Below, piece by piece: positions 8,162 through 16,997 of a stretch of 64,000 nt of DNA. Every line of letters starts with the position of its first letter. Position 1 is the first letter of the stretch. Source of the DNA: an uncultured Anaerolineae bacterium (GTDB lineage Bacteria; Chloroflexota; Anaerolineae; Aggregatilineales; Phototrophicaceae); the NCBI GenBank assembly GCA_934216615.1, contig CAKQCB010000004.1:310001-374000 (forward strand), written 5' to 3'. The notes beneath the pieces are model-generated. The model saw only the letters and a program-made list of their open reading frames with translations. It did not search any database and was not told the DNA's origin. A program made the translations under genes and the position numbers.

Positions 8162-8461
8162 ATGTTAGCAATAATCAAATGGTTTGAATACAACTGCGAC
8201 GCGCGCCCTTTGGGTGCTGACCGTATCGAAATCGGGAAAATATGGACTGAATTTAAAAACGGGGAATGCTTATGTCCTAAATGCAGTAAGCCTGCATCGT
8301 ATCAAATCTACACAGGCGACGACTCGGTAAGTGGGTACGCCGAATACTGCTTTGAATGCAACGAATGCTATATCACGACTGACCTGCAAACACACTATGG
8401 ATGGGGCGGGAATGAAGGCGACACGTTCCCCGAAGAAGTCTTTTACATACTGTCGAAATGA
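8162..8461 (+). CDS. Small CxxC zinc-binding protein (99 aa)
   Basis: Contains CLCPKCSKPASYQIY and YCFECNECYIT, two cysteine pairs suited to a zinc ribbon, in an acidic context. Purine-rich GAGAGAGA sits just before the start. It lies between another zinc-ribbon gene and an uncharacterised gene, all in the same direction. No named family is recognised. Confidence 0.65.
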   Translation: MLAIIKWFEYNCDARPLGADRIEIGKIWTEFKNGECLCPKCSKPASYQIYTGDDSVSGYAEYCFECNECYITTDLQTHYGWGGNEGDTFPEEVFYILSK

Positions 8462-8515
8462 CAGTTGAACACAAGACACATTCTAGCGCCCTACGGGGTG
8501 AATTGAGGGAAAGAA

Positions 8516-9028
8516 ATGACTAAAAAAGAATTTTTAATGCCAGACGGCAACATAGTTCAATATCAATGGTGGAGCCATTGCACATGGTGGTTTGAGCTAA
8601 GCGAGTATGTAACTATCAATCGCGTGCTGTGCGACATGAAAGGGTCCTTTACAAGTTTCCACAGAGTTCCTCAAGTTGAACTTTGGCGAGTTGGGTACTC
8701 ACGTGAACTCAAAACACCTAAGAGCGCCGAAGTCGCAAGGAAATATATCGAACCATTCACTGTATTTCTTCAAGATAAAGCTGAAGTGTTGCAAACCACA
8801 CTCAAAGAAGAAGCTATTTTCTCAGCGCTCAAACGAGTTGAAGAACATTTAAAAGAAACTCTTGCGTTGCGTAGTGCACTACTTGAACTAGGTGAGTCGA
8901 TTGATGGTGTGAAATTGGAGAGCGAGAAGGAATACGAGTTCGCTAATAAACTCCAAAAAGTTTACTACACCAGAACACCGACGGCATTGGCTGTGATTAA
9001 TTTAAGCAAAGGAATCGGGGCAAATTAA
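8516..9028 (+). CDS. Unrecognised 170-aa protein with helical C-terminus
   Basis: The N-terminus is rich in tryptophan and beta-branched residues (QYQWWSHCTWWFELSEYV); the rest is predicted helical with a charged repeat (LQTTLKEEAIFSALKRVEEHL) that could form a coiled coil. GAGGGAAAG lies just before the ATG. Its stop abuts the next ATG (9026-9031), implying coupling. No domain assigned. Confidence 0.65.
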   Translation: MTKKEFLMPDGNIVQYQWWSHCTWWFELSEYVTINRVLCDMKGSFTSFHRVPQVELWRVGYSRELKTPKSAEVARKYIEPFTVFLQDKAEVLQTTLKEEAIFSALKRVEEHLKETLALRSALLELGESIDGVKLESEKEYEFANKLQKVYYTRTPTALAVINLSKGIGAN

Positions 9029-9379
9029 ATGCCTGCCACTCTGAATTGGTTATTGCAAGCAAATGCAAAAGCAACGTCATTGAACCGTTCAATTGTTGAT
9101 ATCGTGTCAATTTGCAATTGCAATCATCCCGGGCTGACAGAAATCAAGTTAATTTTTTCAGAGAATGTTTGCGGTGCACATTGGGTTGCAAGCAATTACT
9201 TTTCGGCAGTAATCAATATTTCTGGCTTAGTAACCAATACCGGCTCGCAAGTTATCGGCTTGCCAATTTGGACTGAATCAATCTGGAAAGTTATTGCTGT
9301 ACTTTCTCTTGGTGATTGCGTTCCGCGTGAAGCTTTCGTGTACCGCGCACCAAGAGATATGCAATTTTATCTAGGTTGA
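9029..9379 (+). CDS. Unrecognised 116-aa protein
   Basis: Starts immediately after the previous stop codon. The product is beta-rich with cysteines near residues 28-32 and 46 (VSICNCNHPGLTEIKLIF, ENVCGAHW) and a hydrophobic core. No known domain. After it, a 15-codon mini-frame (9430-9477) with a good ribosome-binding site, GAGAGAGGAATC, precedes the next gene and could be a leader peptide. Confidence 0.55.
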   Translation: MPATLNWLLQANAKATSLNRSIVDIVSICNCNHPGLTEIKLIFSENVCGAHWVASNYFSAVINISGLVTNTGSQVIGLPIWTESIWKVIAVLSLGDCVPREAFVYRAPRDMQFYLG

Positions 9380-9492
9380 ATATAAGGCACTTTCTGTTAT
9401 CTGAAACACTATTTTGAGAGAGGAATCTCATGTTCATAAATATATCCATTACAATCAGGGTTAGTGTAATAGATTGATCTTCAGCGAAAATC

Positions 9493-9729
9493 ATGGCAAG
9501 TGAACTGGATGAACTTAAACAAGCGCTTCTGTTTTCCCCTCAAGGCATGACATTAGGGGAAATATGCCGAGGTCATAAACTCAGCTTGCCCGTTGCTAGG
9601 GAATATCTTAAGCAGCTGAATGCGGTGCTCTTAGAAAACCAATGCTATACCGTTTTGCCTGAAGAAGATGAGGTGAGCATGGCTGAGGCTGTGTTGTGGC
9701 GAAAGAAATATGAGGAACGGAAATTATAG
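9493..9729 (+). CDS. Small winged-helix-like protein (78 aa)
   Basis: Helix-rich protein whose pattern MTLGEICRGHKLSLPVAREYLKQL looks like a helix-turn-helix of the winged type used by small phage regulators. The match is by eye only. It is the last plus-strand early gene, followed directly by a terminator hairpin (9731-9764), and so closes the operon. Confidence 0.55.
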   Translation: MASELDELKQALLFSPQGMTLGEICRGHKLSLPVAREYLKQLNAVLLENQCYTVLPEEDEVSMAEAVLWRKKYEERKL

Positions 9730-9730
9730 A

Positions 9731-9764
9731 AAAAACACCCCCCACCTGATGAACGGAGTGTTTT
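9731..9764. terminator. Bidirectional-type hairpin terminator after the early operon
   Basis: AAAACACCCCCC pairs imperfectly with GGAGTGTTTT, with an A-run on one side and a T-run on the other, so it can stop transcripts from either side. It begins 2 nt after the stop at 9729. The following ~230 nt to 9990 are AT-rich and hold no gene. Confidence 0.65.
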
Positions 9765-9990
9765 CATTGACCTTCTGATTACTACACATCCAATAACTTC
9801 CCAAACCCCCACTGTCATAAAAATGAAAGATTTTTGTTGTTTTCCACATTCAAGGGAAGAAATTATTATCTTCTTATTAAATAACATACTAATCCCCTAC
9901 GCTAACCCTCCTGATGTCATTTGACGTATTGTACTTACATTCCAATTAGTTAATATCTCTCATGAATTTCATATAGATAAAGGAGCATCA

Positions 9991-12600
9991 ATGTTTCGTT
10001 TGAATCGTTACCTGCTCGTTTTTGTCCTATTTATATGGTTGTTCACTCTTGCTTCTATCGCTGCACAAGAAACAACACCACCAGCGGAGCCTCCAACAGA
10101 AGCTCCTACACTTGAGCCGCCGACTGCGGAACCACCCACTTTAGAACCGCCAACCTTTGAGCCCCCTACATCAGAGCCACCGACTAGCGAACCCCCTACA
10201 GTAGAACCGCCAACGCTTGCGCCACCGACTGAAACTGCGACCTTGGAGTCACCTACCGAAACTTTCACTGAAACAGCGACTGCCACCAGCACAGCCACCC
10301 TTGAATCTACGGCAACTGCAACTACAACCGCTACTTCAACCAGTGAAGCGTCGATCACCCCATCGTTCACGCCAAGCGCTACAACTACAGCAGCCTTTAC
10401 GCCAACCATAGCGCCAACCGCAGGCATACCTAACTACAGCGCAACCTTACAAGCATGGAATGAATCACAAGCAATGGGATTGCAATCGCAAAATCAATTA
10501 TTAAATACGTGCGCAACTTCCATTAATTCATCCTATTCCATTGTTGCCCCTCCCAGTCTAGGCAACCCTTCAACGGATTTTTATACCGCGGTTGCGCAGG
10601 CTCATTCAATGGGTGCAGCATCACCCTATCCCATTTATCTTTGCGAAGGTACGTTCCCCCTTCACGAAACTGTGGGTTTTTCGGTTGATGTAGAAATTTA
10701 TGGGCGAGGGGTAGGAGAAAGTATCTTCACCCAGAGCAATTATTCCACGATGGGTCATATGTTTGTGATTGATGATTTTACTTTCACTACGGTAGAGTTT
10801 CATCATGTCACTTTTACACAAGCCCTAAATCCTGGTGGAGCAGGGGTTATCAAAATATGGGGGAGCTCCAGTTTACGTATATTTGACAGTCAATTTATTT
10901 ATAATCAAGGTGCCTATAACGGTGGGATTGAAGGCGGAGGACTCCTTGTTTATCGAAGCATTTTTGAAGACAATCTTGCTTCGACGGGGAATGCTGGAGC
11001 CATTGGTAGTTACACCCTAGAGGCAGAATGTGTTCGTTTTGAGAACAATTCAACTGCTGAAAATGGTGGTGCTATTTTTATGGTAGAGAATGCCGAAATT
11101 CATAACAGCAGTTTTATTGGAAATAGTGCTGTATTCGACGGAAACCAAATTTACGCACAAGGTTGGTATATAGATGCCCAGAATAATTATTGGGCTACAA
11201 CACCAACAGTTCCAGATGAAGTCACTAATACAGTCGATACCTCATCTCCACTCCTCACTGACCCCACATCTCACTATGCTACAGGAGACTATTACGCACT
11301 CACCACTTGTGCAATGGCGGCTCCGGTGCCCCTGCCGGGCGGGATTTGTGAACCCTCCCTGATGGGTAGATCGACACTGGATGAAGATTGTATCACCCCA
11401 AGTCCAAGTCCAACATTTACTCCTTCACCAACACCGACCCCTTCTGTTTTCTGCATATTTGAAGGACAATATTTATATCCATATCGTGCGCCAATAACTA
11501 ATAATCAGCCACTTCCCCAAATACCATATTCATCACAATACAACCTCATGGCAACACATCGATTTGTAGAACATGTGAACCCCTTAAGTCCTAATCCGCA
11601 AATATGGTATTACATAGAATGGGCAGAACTAGACTCCAATCCTACTCAAAACGATGATATTGGCGTCTGGATTCAAGCACCTAATGATCCGCCCATTGGA
11701 GGAAATGGTTGTAATAATGGCAATGGCTTGCCTATCGATTCAACTTACACAATCCCAGCACATCCATGGAGTTCTTTCACTGGAACATTTGGAGGATGGC
11801 CTGTAGATATTTCATCAATATGCCATATAGATACCAATACCGAAGAAATACACGCTTTAGGGATTAATCCGCCAAGTGGAGCATCATACCCACGAGGTAC
11901 TCATAATGGTATTGATCTTTTTGTACCACAGGCTCAAGCAAATATTGAAGTTAGATCGATGAGCCCGGGCATTGTAGTAGGTATTGGTTATTTTGGTGAC
12001 ACCACTAATACTCATGCTATGTGGGGAGCATCTAATCAGGATACGGGTACTGGAGATATTCCTGGATACTCAGTCATCGTCCGTCATGGTCATCTATATG
12101 TACTTTATGGTCATCTTGCAAGCATTTCAGAGACTATTTGGGTAGGCGCAGGGGTTAATACAGGCACTATACTTGGCACAGTAGGTGTATTTAACGAACG
12201 TCACTTACATGTAGAAGTTCATAGCTATGGTGACAGTGTTGGTTCAATAACTGAAGGTAATACAATTGGAGAAACTGGAATTTTGCCAGTTAATCTCTTT
12301 GCTGCGCAAATTGTAGCCCCATATGTTTATGACATCATGCAGTTTTTACCTGATCCGTCAGGGTATTCAGGCGGAAGCTCAATTCAAACTTTAGTATCAA
12401 CAAATAATTTAAATACAACTGGTACAGAAGGACAAATTAATTTACCTTTTAATGCCTCTTGTGATCGTCTTTACAGGACCAAGCACCCTGATCTGCAGGC
12501 AGTTATTGTCCATTCAATAAACAATTATCGTGGATTCGTTGCGTATGGAGATGAGAGTCGCGCACTTTTATCTCCACTAACTCAAACCGTTCAACCCTAA
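9991..12600 (+). CDS. Secreted protein: proline-threonine linker, parallel beta-helix domain and M23 peptidase
   Basis: 869 aa. Residues 1-26 are a signal peptide (LLVFVLFIWLFTLASIAAQ). Residues about 28-145 are a proline/threonine/glutamate repeat linker. Residues about 190-430 look like a right-handed beta-helix (GGIEGGGLLVYRSIFEDN, AENGGAIFMVENAEI). After a second PT linker, residues about 650-760 carry the M23/LytM zinc motifs HNGID, YGHL and RHLHVEV. It is probably an exported peptidoglycan-active or surface protein. The architecture resembles chromosomal Chloroflexota secreted proteins more than phage structural ones, so it may be lysogenic-conversion cargo. AAAGGAG precedes the start. 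Confidence 0.75.
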   Translation: MFRLNRYLLVFVLFIWLFTLASIAAQETTPPAEPPTEAPTLEPPTAEPPTLEPPTFEPPTSEPPTSEPPTVEPPTLAPPTETATLESPTETFTETATATSTATLESTATATTTATSTSEASITPSFTPSATTTAAFTPTIAPTAGIPNYSATLQAWNESQAMGLQSQNQLLNTCATSINSSYSIVAPPSLGNPSTDFYTAVAQAHSMGAASPYPIYLCEGTFPLHETVGFSVDVEIYGRGVGESIFTQSNYSTMGHMFVIDDFTFTTVEFHHVTFTQALNPGGAGVIKIWGSSSLRIFDSQFIYNQGAYNGGIEGGGLLVYRSIFEDNLASTGNAGAIGSYTLEAECVRFENNSTAENGGAIFMVENAEIHNSSFIGNSAVFDGNQIYAQGWYIDAQNNYWATTPTVPDEVTNTVDTSSPLLTDPTSHYATGDYYALTTCAMAAPVPLPGGICEPSLMGRSTLDEDCITPSPSPTFTPSPTPTPSVFCIFEGQYLYPYRAPITNNQPLPQIPYSSQYNLMATHRFVEHVNPLSPNPQIWYYIEWAELDSNPTQNDDIGVWIQAPNDPPIGGNGCNNGNGLPIDSTYTIPAHPWSSFTGTFGGWPVDISSICHIDTNTEEIHALGINPPSGASYPRGTHNGIDLFVPQAQANIEVRSMSPGIVVGIGYFGDTTNTHAMWGASNQDTGTGDIPGYSVIVRHGHLYVLYGHLASISETIWVGAGVNTGTILGTVGVFNERHLHVEVHSYGDSVGSITEGNTIGETGILPVNLFAAQIVAPYVYDIMQFLPDPSGYSGGSSIQTLVSTNNLNTTGTEGQINLPFNASCDRLYRTKHPDLQAVIVHSINNYRGFVAYGDESRALLSPLTQTVQP
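10072..10260 (+). repeat. Degenerate minisatellite encoding EPPT-type repeats
   Basis: Tandem units of about 15-18 nt encode EPPT/APPT motifs roughly ten times in a row, with third-base drift between units. They form the rigid extracellular linker between the signal peptide and the first folded domain of the secreted protein. Copy number could vary by slippage. Confidence 0.75.
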
Positions 12601-12628
12601 AATTCTATTTCGAGTTAAGGATTGTGAA

Positions 12629-13690
12629 ATGTTAAAAAAGCCTTTACCTTACCTAAAAAGCTCAGTAAAGTTTATGAGTATTATCAGTTTGTTATTACCC
12701 TGCCTCACTATAGAAAGTATTGCTCAAGATTTTCTTGATCCAATTCTCATATCAGAAGTTGAACCCAAGAATATTTACTGGACAACAGATGGAGAAACCC
12801 TGCTCTTTCAAGAGGCAACTTGGGTAGCTACTGAGGAAAATTTAATAAATCCTCAATCAGGTGAATGGTTTAATTATCATATTGACGAACAGGGTAACTG
12901 GGATCTAACTGAAAGCAGCGCTCGTCCACAAGTTTTGCAAAGTATCAATTCTCGTTTTTTTTACCCACCTCAAGCTGTTACGCGATACGGACAGCCAAGT
13001 TTTCTTTTTCCATCGCCTAACAATCGATATATTGCCTATGCAACTGAACAATCAAGAGGGCAATACAACAATCAATTTTCGCTCGCAATCGCAGATTTGG
13101 AAACAGGCCAATATCATATACTTGAAGACGTTTTAGTCAACTTCAGCACTTTTAACATGCTTGGCGATTACGAAATTCGTTGGAGCGCCAATAGTCAAGC
13201 ATTAATTATTACATCTTCAGCAATGGGACCAGTCACGACACATTACTATGTCAACTTGGGAAACTCCGATACCCTACCTGTAACAATCAATTTTGAGAAT
13301 ACGTATTTTAATAATCAGCAGATAAATATAATGATGTTGCTAGATATTTCTAGTAATGGAAACCAAGTGTTGACTGACGCATATATTGCAGGCGAAAGAC
13401 ATCTCTTTATTTGGGACGCTGCTCAGCCAGCCCAAAGTGTAGTTACTGACACATCTCCTACTGGAAGTATTTATGGAGGGGCGTTTTCTCCCATAGAAGA
13501 AGGCGAGATATATTACATCGATCATCAAGGGTTAACAATTTACAATTTAATCACCAGAGAATCACAGCTTCTCAATTCTGAAATAAATTCAGTTCGTTTT
13601 ACATTTACATATTTCTCCCCAAATGGCAATTTAATTGCCTTATATGAAAGAAATACCAGACATATTTACTTACATATAATAAATGAATAA
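12629..13690 (+). CDS. Secreted beta-propeller-like protein (353 aa)
   Basis: N-terminal signal peptide (MSIISLLLPCLTIESIAQ at about residues 17-34, with a cysteine that might be a lipobox). The body has repeated blades with propeller-like signatures such as YWTTDGETLLF, FPSPNNRYIAYATE, RWSANSQALIIT and YFSPNGNLIALYER, like TolB/WD40 repeats. AT-rich coding compared with the phage structural genes. It follows the M23 protein by 28 nt and probably forms a two-gene cargo operon with it. Ligand or role unknown. Confidence 0.65.
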   Translation: MLKKPLPYLKSSVKFMSIISLLLPCLTIESIAQDFLDPILISEVEPKNIYWTTDGETLLFQEATWVATEENLINPQSGEWFNYHIDEQGNWDLTESSARPQVLQSINSRFFYPPQAVTRYGQPSFLFPSPNNRYIAYATEQSRGQYNNQFSLAIADLETGQYHILEDVLVNFSTFNMLGDYEIRWSANSQALIITSSAMGPVTTHYYVNLGNSDTLPVTINFENTYFNNQQINIMMLLDISSNGNQVLTDAYIAGERHLFIWDAAQPAQSVVTDTSPTGSIYGGAFSPIEEGEIYYIDHQGLTIYNLITRESQLLNSEINSVRFTFTYFSPNGNLIALYERNTRHIYLHIINE

Positions 13691-13770
13691 AGCTCAATCC
13701 AAATCTCTGCAACTATAGCTAGCCCAATTGTGGTGGTAGAGACAGGTCAAAGCCAGTAGTGCCCAACAAA

Positions 13771-13801
13771 AAAACACCCCGCCTACTGAGTGGGGTGTTT
13801 T
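13771..13801. terminator. Bidirectional terminator between convergent genes
   Basis: A perfect 10-bp stem, AAAACACCCC/GGGGTGTTTT, flanked by A and T runs separates the plus-strand cargo operon from the minus-strand late genes, and would stop transcription arriving from both sides. Confidence 0.85.
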
Positions 13802-13818
13802 GATTCCAGTATTCGATT

Positions 13819-15699
13819 TTACGCTTTTACCATCCGCGCTTTGACTTCTTCATACACCTTCACAATTTCCTGATGCGCTGCACTCGCCTGCTTGTGCAGT
13901 GCGGATTGCTCAAGGTGATACCTAAACAATGCTGAATGCTGATTGATAAGTTGTTGCACTTCATCAGAAGTCAGAGGCGCGTGAATCGCCGGTGATGTAA
14001 TGGCATTAAAGCCTTGAATGAAAGATGCGGCCGCATAAGCTTCCTTGCCGTCCACTACCAGCTTATACCAGAGGTTGCCCCCAGTATAAGAACCGCCTTG
14101 TACAGGGTTTGGATAGTAGCCAACAATGTCCCCGTTTTTGAGCAGTTTCACCTTATCTGCGCCTGTATTGGACGCTTTACGGGTGTTTACGCCATCGGGG
14201 TCAGAAACGATGATTGAGGCGGGTGTAACGAGCGCTCCGTAATCGTGTGGAGTTGTCACAACATTTTCCTTTATATAACTCTTGAAGGTATTCATTAGCG
14301 GTTGTTTTGGTGTACCAGCGTTATTGACAAGCCCATAACCGTTGTGCATGGTATCGGCCCATGCGTACCAGATGAGCGCGATCACCCCGCTAAACTGCTT
14401 TACCCGCCCCACAAATTCATTGACATAAGCGGCGATAGATGCAGGTGTGCGGTTTGGCTGATCGAGAACGCCCCATTCCGTGATGTAAAGCGGTAAGCCG
14501 AGCGCTTGATACGCTTTAATCTCGTCGCCCACGTCCCCGAAAGGGTTTGTTGGGGATGACACTGCACCACGTCCATACGGATGGAAAGCAAGCCCATCGA
14601 GCTTGACTCCATTTGCAAGTTTAGCGAGGGTTTGGCGACTGTAATTTGCGCCATTTGCTGGGCCAGAAACTTGCCCCCCGGCGATAATCTTTGTCTTGCT
14701 ATCCCGCGCTCGAATTGCAGGGATTACCTTATTAAGAATGGTTGCGTAATCAACCGGAGTAAGTGGTACAGCCGCCTCGGCATTCACGGGTGCGGTATCT
14801 TGCTCGTTCCAAATTTGGTAAGCCGAAACAAGCCCTGTAGGTTCGAGTAAAGCGACAATACGCCCAACCGTGTCCGCAAGCCGATCTGCAAAGCTAGACC
14901 ACTGCTCCGGTTTGTCATACATCTGTTTCCAGTCATACCCCGCGCCTTCACCAAACGTCTGATGCGTGATGATGAGCATCAACTTACAACCAGCATCGGC
15001 ATAAGGTTGCATCCATTTGATGTACTTCTGGGCAGCTTGTTCGGGTGTGCTGAAGGGTGATTGATGGTACAGGGCTTTTAACGGAACCCGTAACCACATT
15101 CCAGCAACATTTGCGGGGTCTGGCCGTCCGAGGGGGTGCATGAAATCTAAGTTCACACCCATCTGATTATTTGTACTCAAGGGATTCTCCATCACCATTG
15201 CTTGATAGGCGTTATTGCCGGATTTTTGCTTTAACAGTGGGCCGATGGACTGTTCATACTCAGCCCATGGAATACGCCGATTCGCGCCACCATTACGCAG
15301 GTAATTTGAGTCATGGACGATTACACCTGCTTCGTCATATCCCAGCACAACAAAGAAATGTGCGGCCGCACTGATTTGGTTTCCTGTGAATGACGGATAC
15401 CACACCAACGGGATCACCGGCTTACCGGCATCAATGGACTGTTTGAGTTCATTCACGCCGAAATTCTGCCGAACAGAAAGTTGCACACCAACTTTCTTAC
15501 CTGCTTGCATGACTTCCGCGAATGAATAGGTGCTTCGAGGATACGGGAGACCCGCTTGGATGATGATTTGGTCAATGGTTTCAGTGCGTCCAAGCCAATG
15601 GGCAAGCATGGCGACTGAAGCAATGCCACAATCGCCGATGCTCAGGTTCCCGCCTTGCTCCCATTGAGACACATACGGGATACCTTCAATCTTAGCCAT
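13819..15699 (-). CDS. Modular cell-wall enzyme: C39-like peptidase, TIM-barrel glycosidase, SH3-like domain
   Basis: 626 aa. Residues 1-165 are a papain-like C39 peptidase domain: cysteine in IGDCGIASVAMLAHW, histidine in SAAAHFFVVLGYD, aspartate in VIVHDSNYLRN. Residues about 180-460 resemble a retaining glycoside hydrolase barrel with likely acid/base SAYQIWNEQD and nucleophile LYITEWGVL. Residues about 475-560 look like a bacterial SH3 domain (NTRKASNTGADKVKLLKNGD). The C-terminus is a charged helix. Last gene of the late block, downstream of a membrane protein, so it is probably the endolysin or a virion-associated lysin. The peptidase/glycosidase order is unusual. Confidence 0.75.
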   Translation of the reverse strand: MAKIEGIPYVSQWEQGGNLSIGDCGIASVAMLAHWLGRTETIDQIIIQAGLPYPRSTYSFAEVMQAGKKVGVQLSVRQNFGVNELKQSIDAGKPVIPLVWYPSFTGNQISAAAHFFVVLGYDEAGVIVHDSNYLRNGGANRRIPWAEYEQSIGPLLKQKSGNNAYQAMVMENPLSTNNQMGVNLDFMHPLGRPDPANVAGMWLRVPLKALYHQSPFSTPEQAAQKYIKWMQPYADAGCKLMLIITHQTFGEGAGYDWKQMYDKPEQWSSFADRLADTVGRIVALLEPTGLVSAYQIWNEQDTAPVNAEAAVPLTPVDYATILNKVIPAIRARDSKTKIIAGGQVSGPANGANYSRQTLAKLANGVKLDGLAFHPYGRGAVSSPTNPFGDVGDEIKAYQALGLPLYITEWGVLDQPNRTPASIAAYVNEFVGRVKQFSGVIALIWYAWADTMHNGYGLVNNAGTPKQPLMNTFKSYIKENVVTTPHDYGALVTPASIIVSDPDGVNTRKASNTGADKVKLLKNGDIVGYYPNPVQGGSYTGGNLWYKLVVDGKEAYAAASFIQGFNAITSPAIHAPLTSDEVQQLINQHSALFRYHLEQSALHKQASAAHQEIVKVYEEVKARMVKA

Positions 15700-16180
15700 T
15701 GCCTACGCCCTCATCAGATTGCGTGGAAGCCACCCCGGGGACTTGAACATCTTTGCCTAATTCAGCAAGGGCATCATCTAATTCGGTAGGAGTTAAAATC
15801 GCGATTGAGTTTAGAATCCCGACGGCCGCATCAAAAACGGCGCGGACAGTCGCATTGCTTTCAGTGTATAAGCGTTCGTAACGCTCCATTGCCTCACGGT
15901 TCGCCTGAATCTGACGAATTGATTCCGCGCCATTCCCACCGCGAGTAATAGCAATCACAAGCGAAAGAATCCCGAACAGCGCAACCCCGACGGCGATATA
16001 GTCGTTATTGGCCGGAGGCTGGATCACCACCACCGGGGGCGCTTCACCTTCAATCACGGGAATAACAATGGGCGTGACATCGGCGGTGACTTCTTGCGCG
16101 AAGATCACGCTTCCAGTCATCAGCATGGCGAGAACTACGATCATTAAAACGGCAATACGGGAAATATTACGCACGTACAT
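15692..16180 (-). CDS. Membrane protein with signal-like N-terminus, holin candidate
   Basis: 162 aa. First hydrophobic segment at residues about 7-28 (IAVLMIVVLAMLMTGSVIFA) and a second around 60-80 (YIAVGVALFGILSLVIAI), followed by a charged coiled tail. Start 16180 is supported by AAAGGAGG 8 nt upstream. It overlaps the cell-wall enzyme gene by 8 nt, typical of a holin-endolysin pair, but the soluble tail is long for a holin. It could instead be a spanin-like or anchoring protein. Confidence 0.6.
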   Translation of the reverse strand: MYVRNISRIAVLMIVVLAMLMTGSVIFAQEVTADVTPIVIPVIEGEAPPVVVIQPPANNDYIAVGVALFGILSLVIAITRGGNGAESIRQIQANREAMERYERLYTESNATVRAVFDAAVGILNSIAILTPTELDDALAELGKDVQVPGVASTQSDEGVGNG

Positions 16181-16200
16181 AATTTTGCCTCCTTTGGGCA

Positions 16201-16223
16201 AATAAAAAGCGCCCGAAGGCGCT
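16201..16223 (-). terminator. Minus-strand intrinsic terminator
   Basis: AGCGCC-CGAA-GGCGCT hairpin followed on the minus strand by a T-rich tract. It lies between the membrane/coiled-coil gene upstream and the holin candidate downstream, so the latter needs its own promoter or antitermination. Confidence 0.75.
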
Positions 16224-16248
16224 ATTTCAAACAATGGGAGTAAGAGTG

Positions 16249-16929
16249 TTACTGGGTCGGTTCGGGCGGTTTTTCAGTTTCCCCATTAGGTAACACTTCG
16301 GGTTTCACCGCCACAAGTTCCTGCGCTGGAATGGCTGGACCAGCAGGGCTTGCCAGTATGGCGGGTGCAGGTGGATTCACATTTCTGACAAACTCTTTCA
16401 GGTCATCTTTTACCCGTTGTTCAATGCGCGTCAAACGATCAAATGTTTCTTGATTCCGCTGATTTCCTGAATCAACATAATTCGCAATGTCTTCACGCAC
16501 TTTGATGATCTCCGAAAGCAATCCCGTTAAGCTCTCTTTGATTTGAGTTGCCACTTCGGTTTTAATGAGTGTCGTTTGGGCAGTAAAGTGTTCGCGTACA
16601 CCGCCAATTTCAATTGCAAATGCTTCATCCAAAGAACGAATATCCAGTCCGAGTGCTTGGGTTGCCCGCCCACCATCAGAGATTCGATCCGCAATGGCCG
16701 AGAGAATTTTGGTATTCTCTCGATCCGCTTGTATAGCCTCATTGAGAACGGTGATGAGCTTTGAGTTTTGCTCATTTCGGGCGGCATCATTGGCCGCTTC
16801 CTTTTCGGTGATTTTGAGATTGTTCTTCTGAATGATAGCCAACATGACAAATAATAAGACAACCGCAACGGCTAGAATCGTGATGACACCAGCGCCGAGC
16901 ATATCCGTTAAGAGTTTTTCACTTGGCAT
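16249..16929 (-). CDS. Membrane-anchored coiled-coil protein (226 aa)
   Basis: One N-terminal transmembrane helix (residues about 13-33, VITILAVAVVLLFVMLAII), then an extended helical/coiled-coil region rich in E, K, Q and I, and a proline-rich C-terminal tail. CTCCTT on the plus strand just above the start is the ribosome-binding site. Its position among lysis and tail genes suggests a spanin-like or host-envelope protein; no family is recognised. The adjacent hairpins isolate it as its own unit. Confidence 0.6.
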   Translation of the reverse strand: MPSEKLLTDMLGAGVITILAVAVVLLFVMLAIIQKNNLKITEKEAANDAARNEQNSKLITVLNEAIQADRENTKILSAIADRISDGGRATQALGLDIRSLDEAFAIEIGGVREHFTAQTTLIKTEVATQIKESLTGLLSEIIKVREDIANYVDSGNQRNQETFDRLTRIEQRVKDDLKEFVRNVNPPAPAILASPAGPAIPAQELVAVKPEVLPNGETEKPPEPTQ

Positions 16930-16971
16930 TGTTCCTCCTTCTTCCTTTCTCCGCGCTGGGCGGGCCTATAA

Positions 16972-16997
16972 ATAAAAAAAGGCGCTTGATGCGCCTT
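16972..16997 (-). terminator. Minus-strand intrinsic terminator after the LamG-like protein
   Basis: AAGGCGC-TTGAT-GCGCCTT stem followed on the minus strand by eight or more T residues. It starts directly after the stop codon of the upstream gene at 16998. Confidence 0.8.

Noticed and set aside
10008..10427. Long valine/glycine-rich open frame on the minus strand opposite the secreted protein
   Set aside because: It is the antisense shadow of the proline-threonine repeat; low complexity mirrors the plus-strand repeat and there is no ribosome-binding site.
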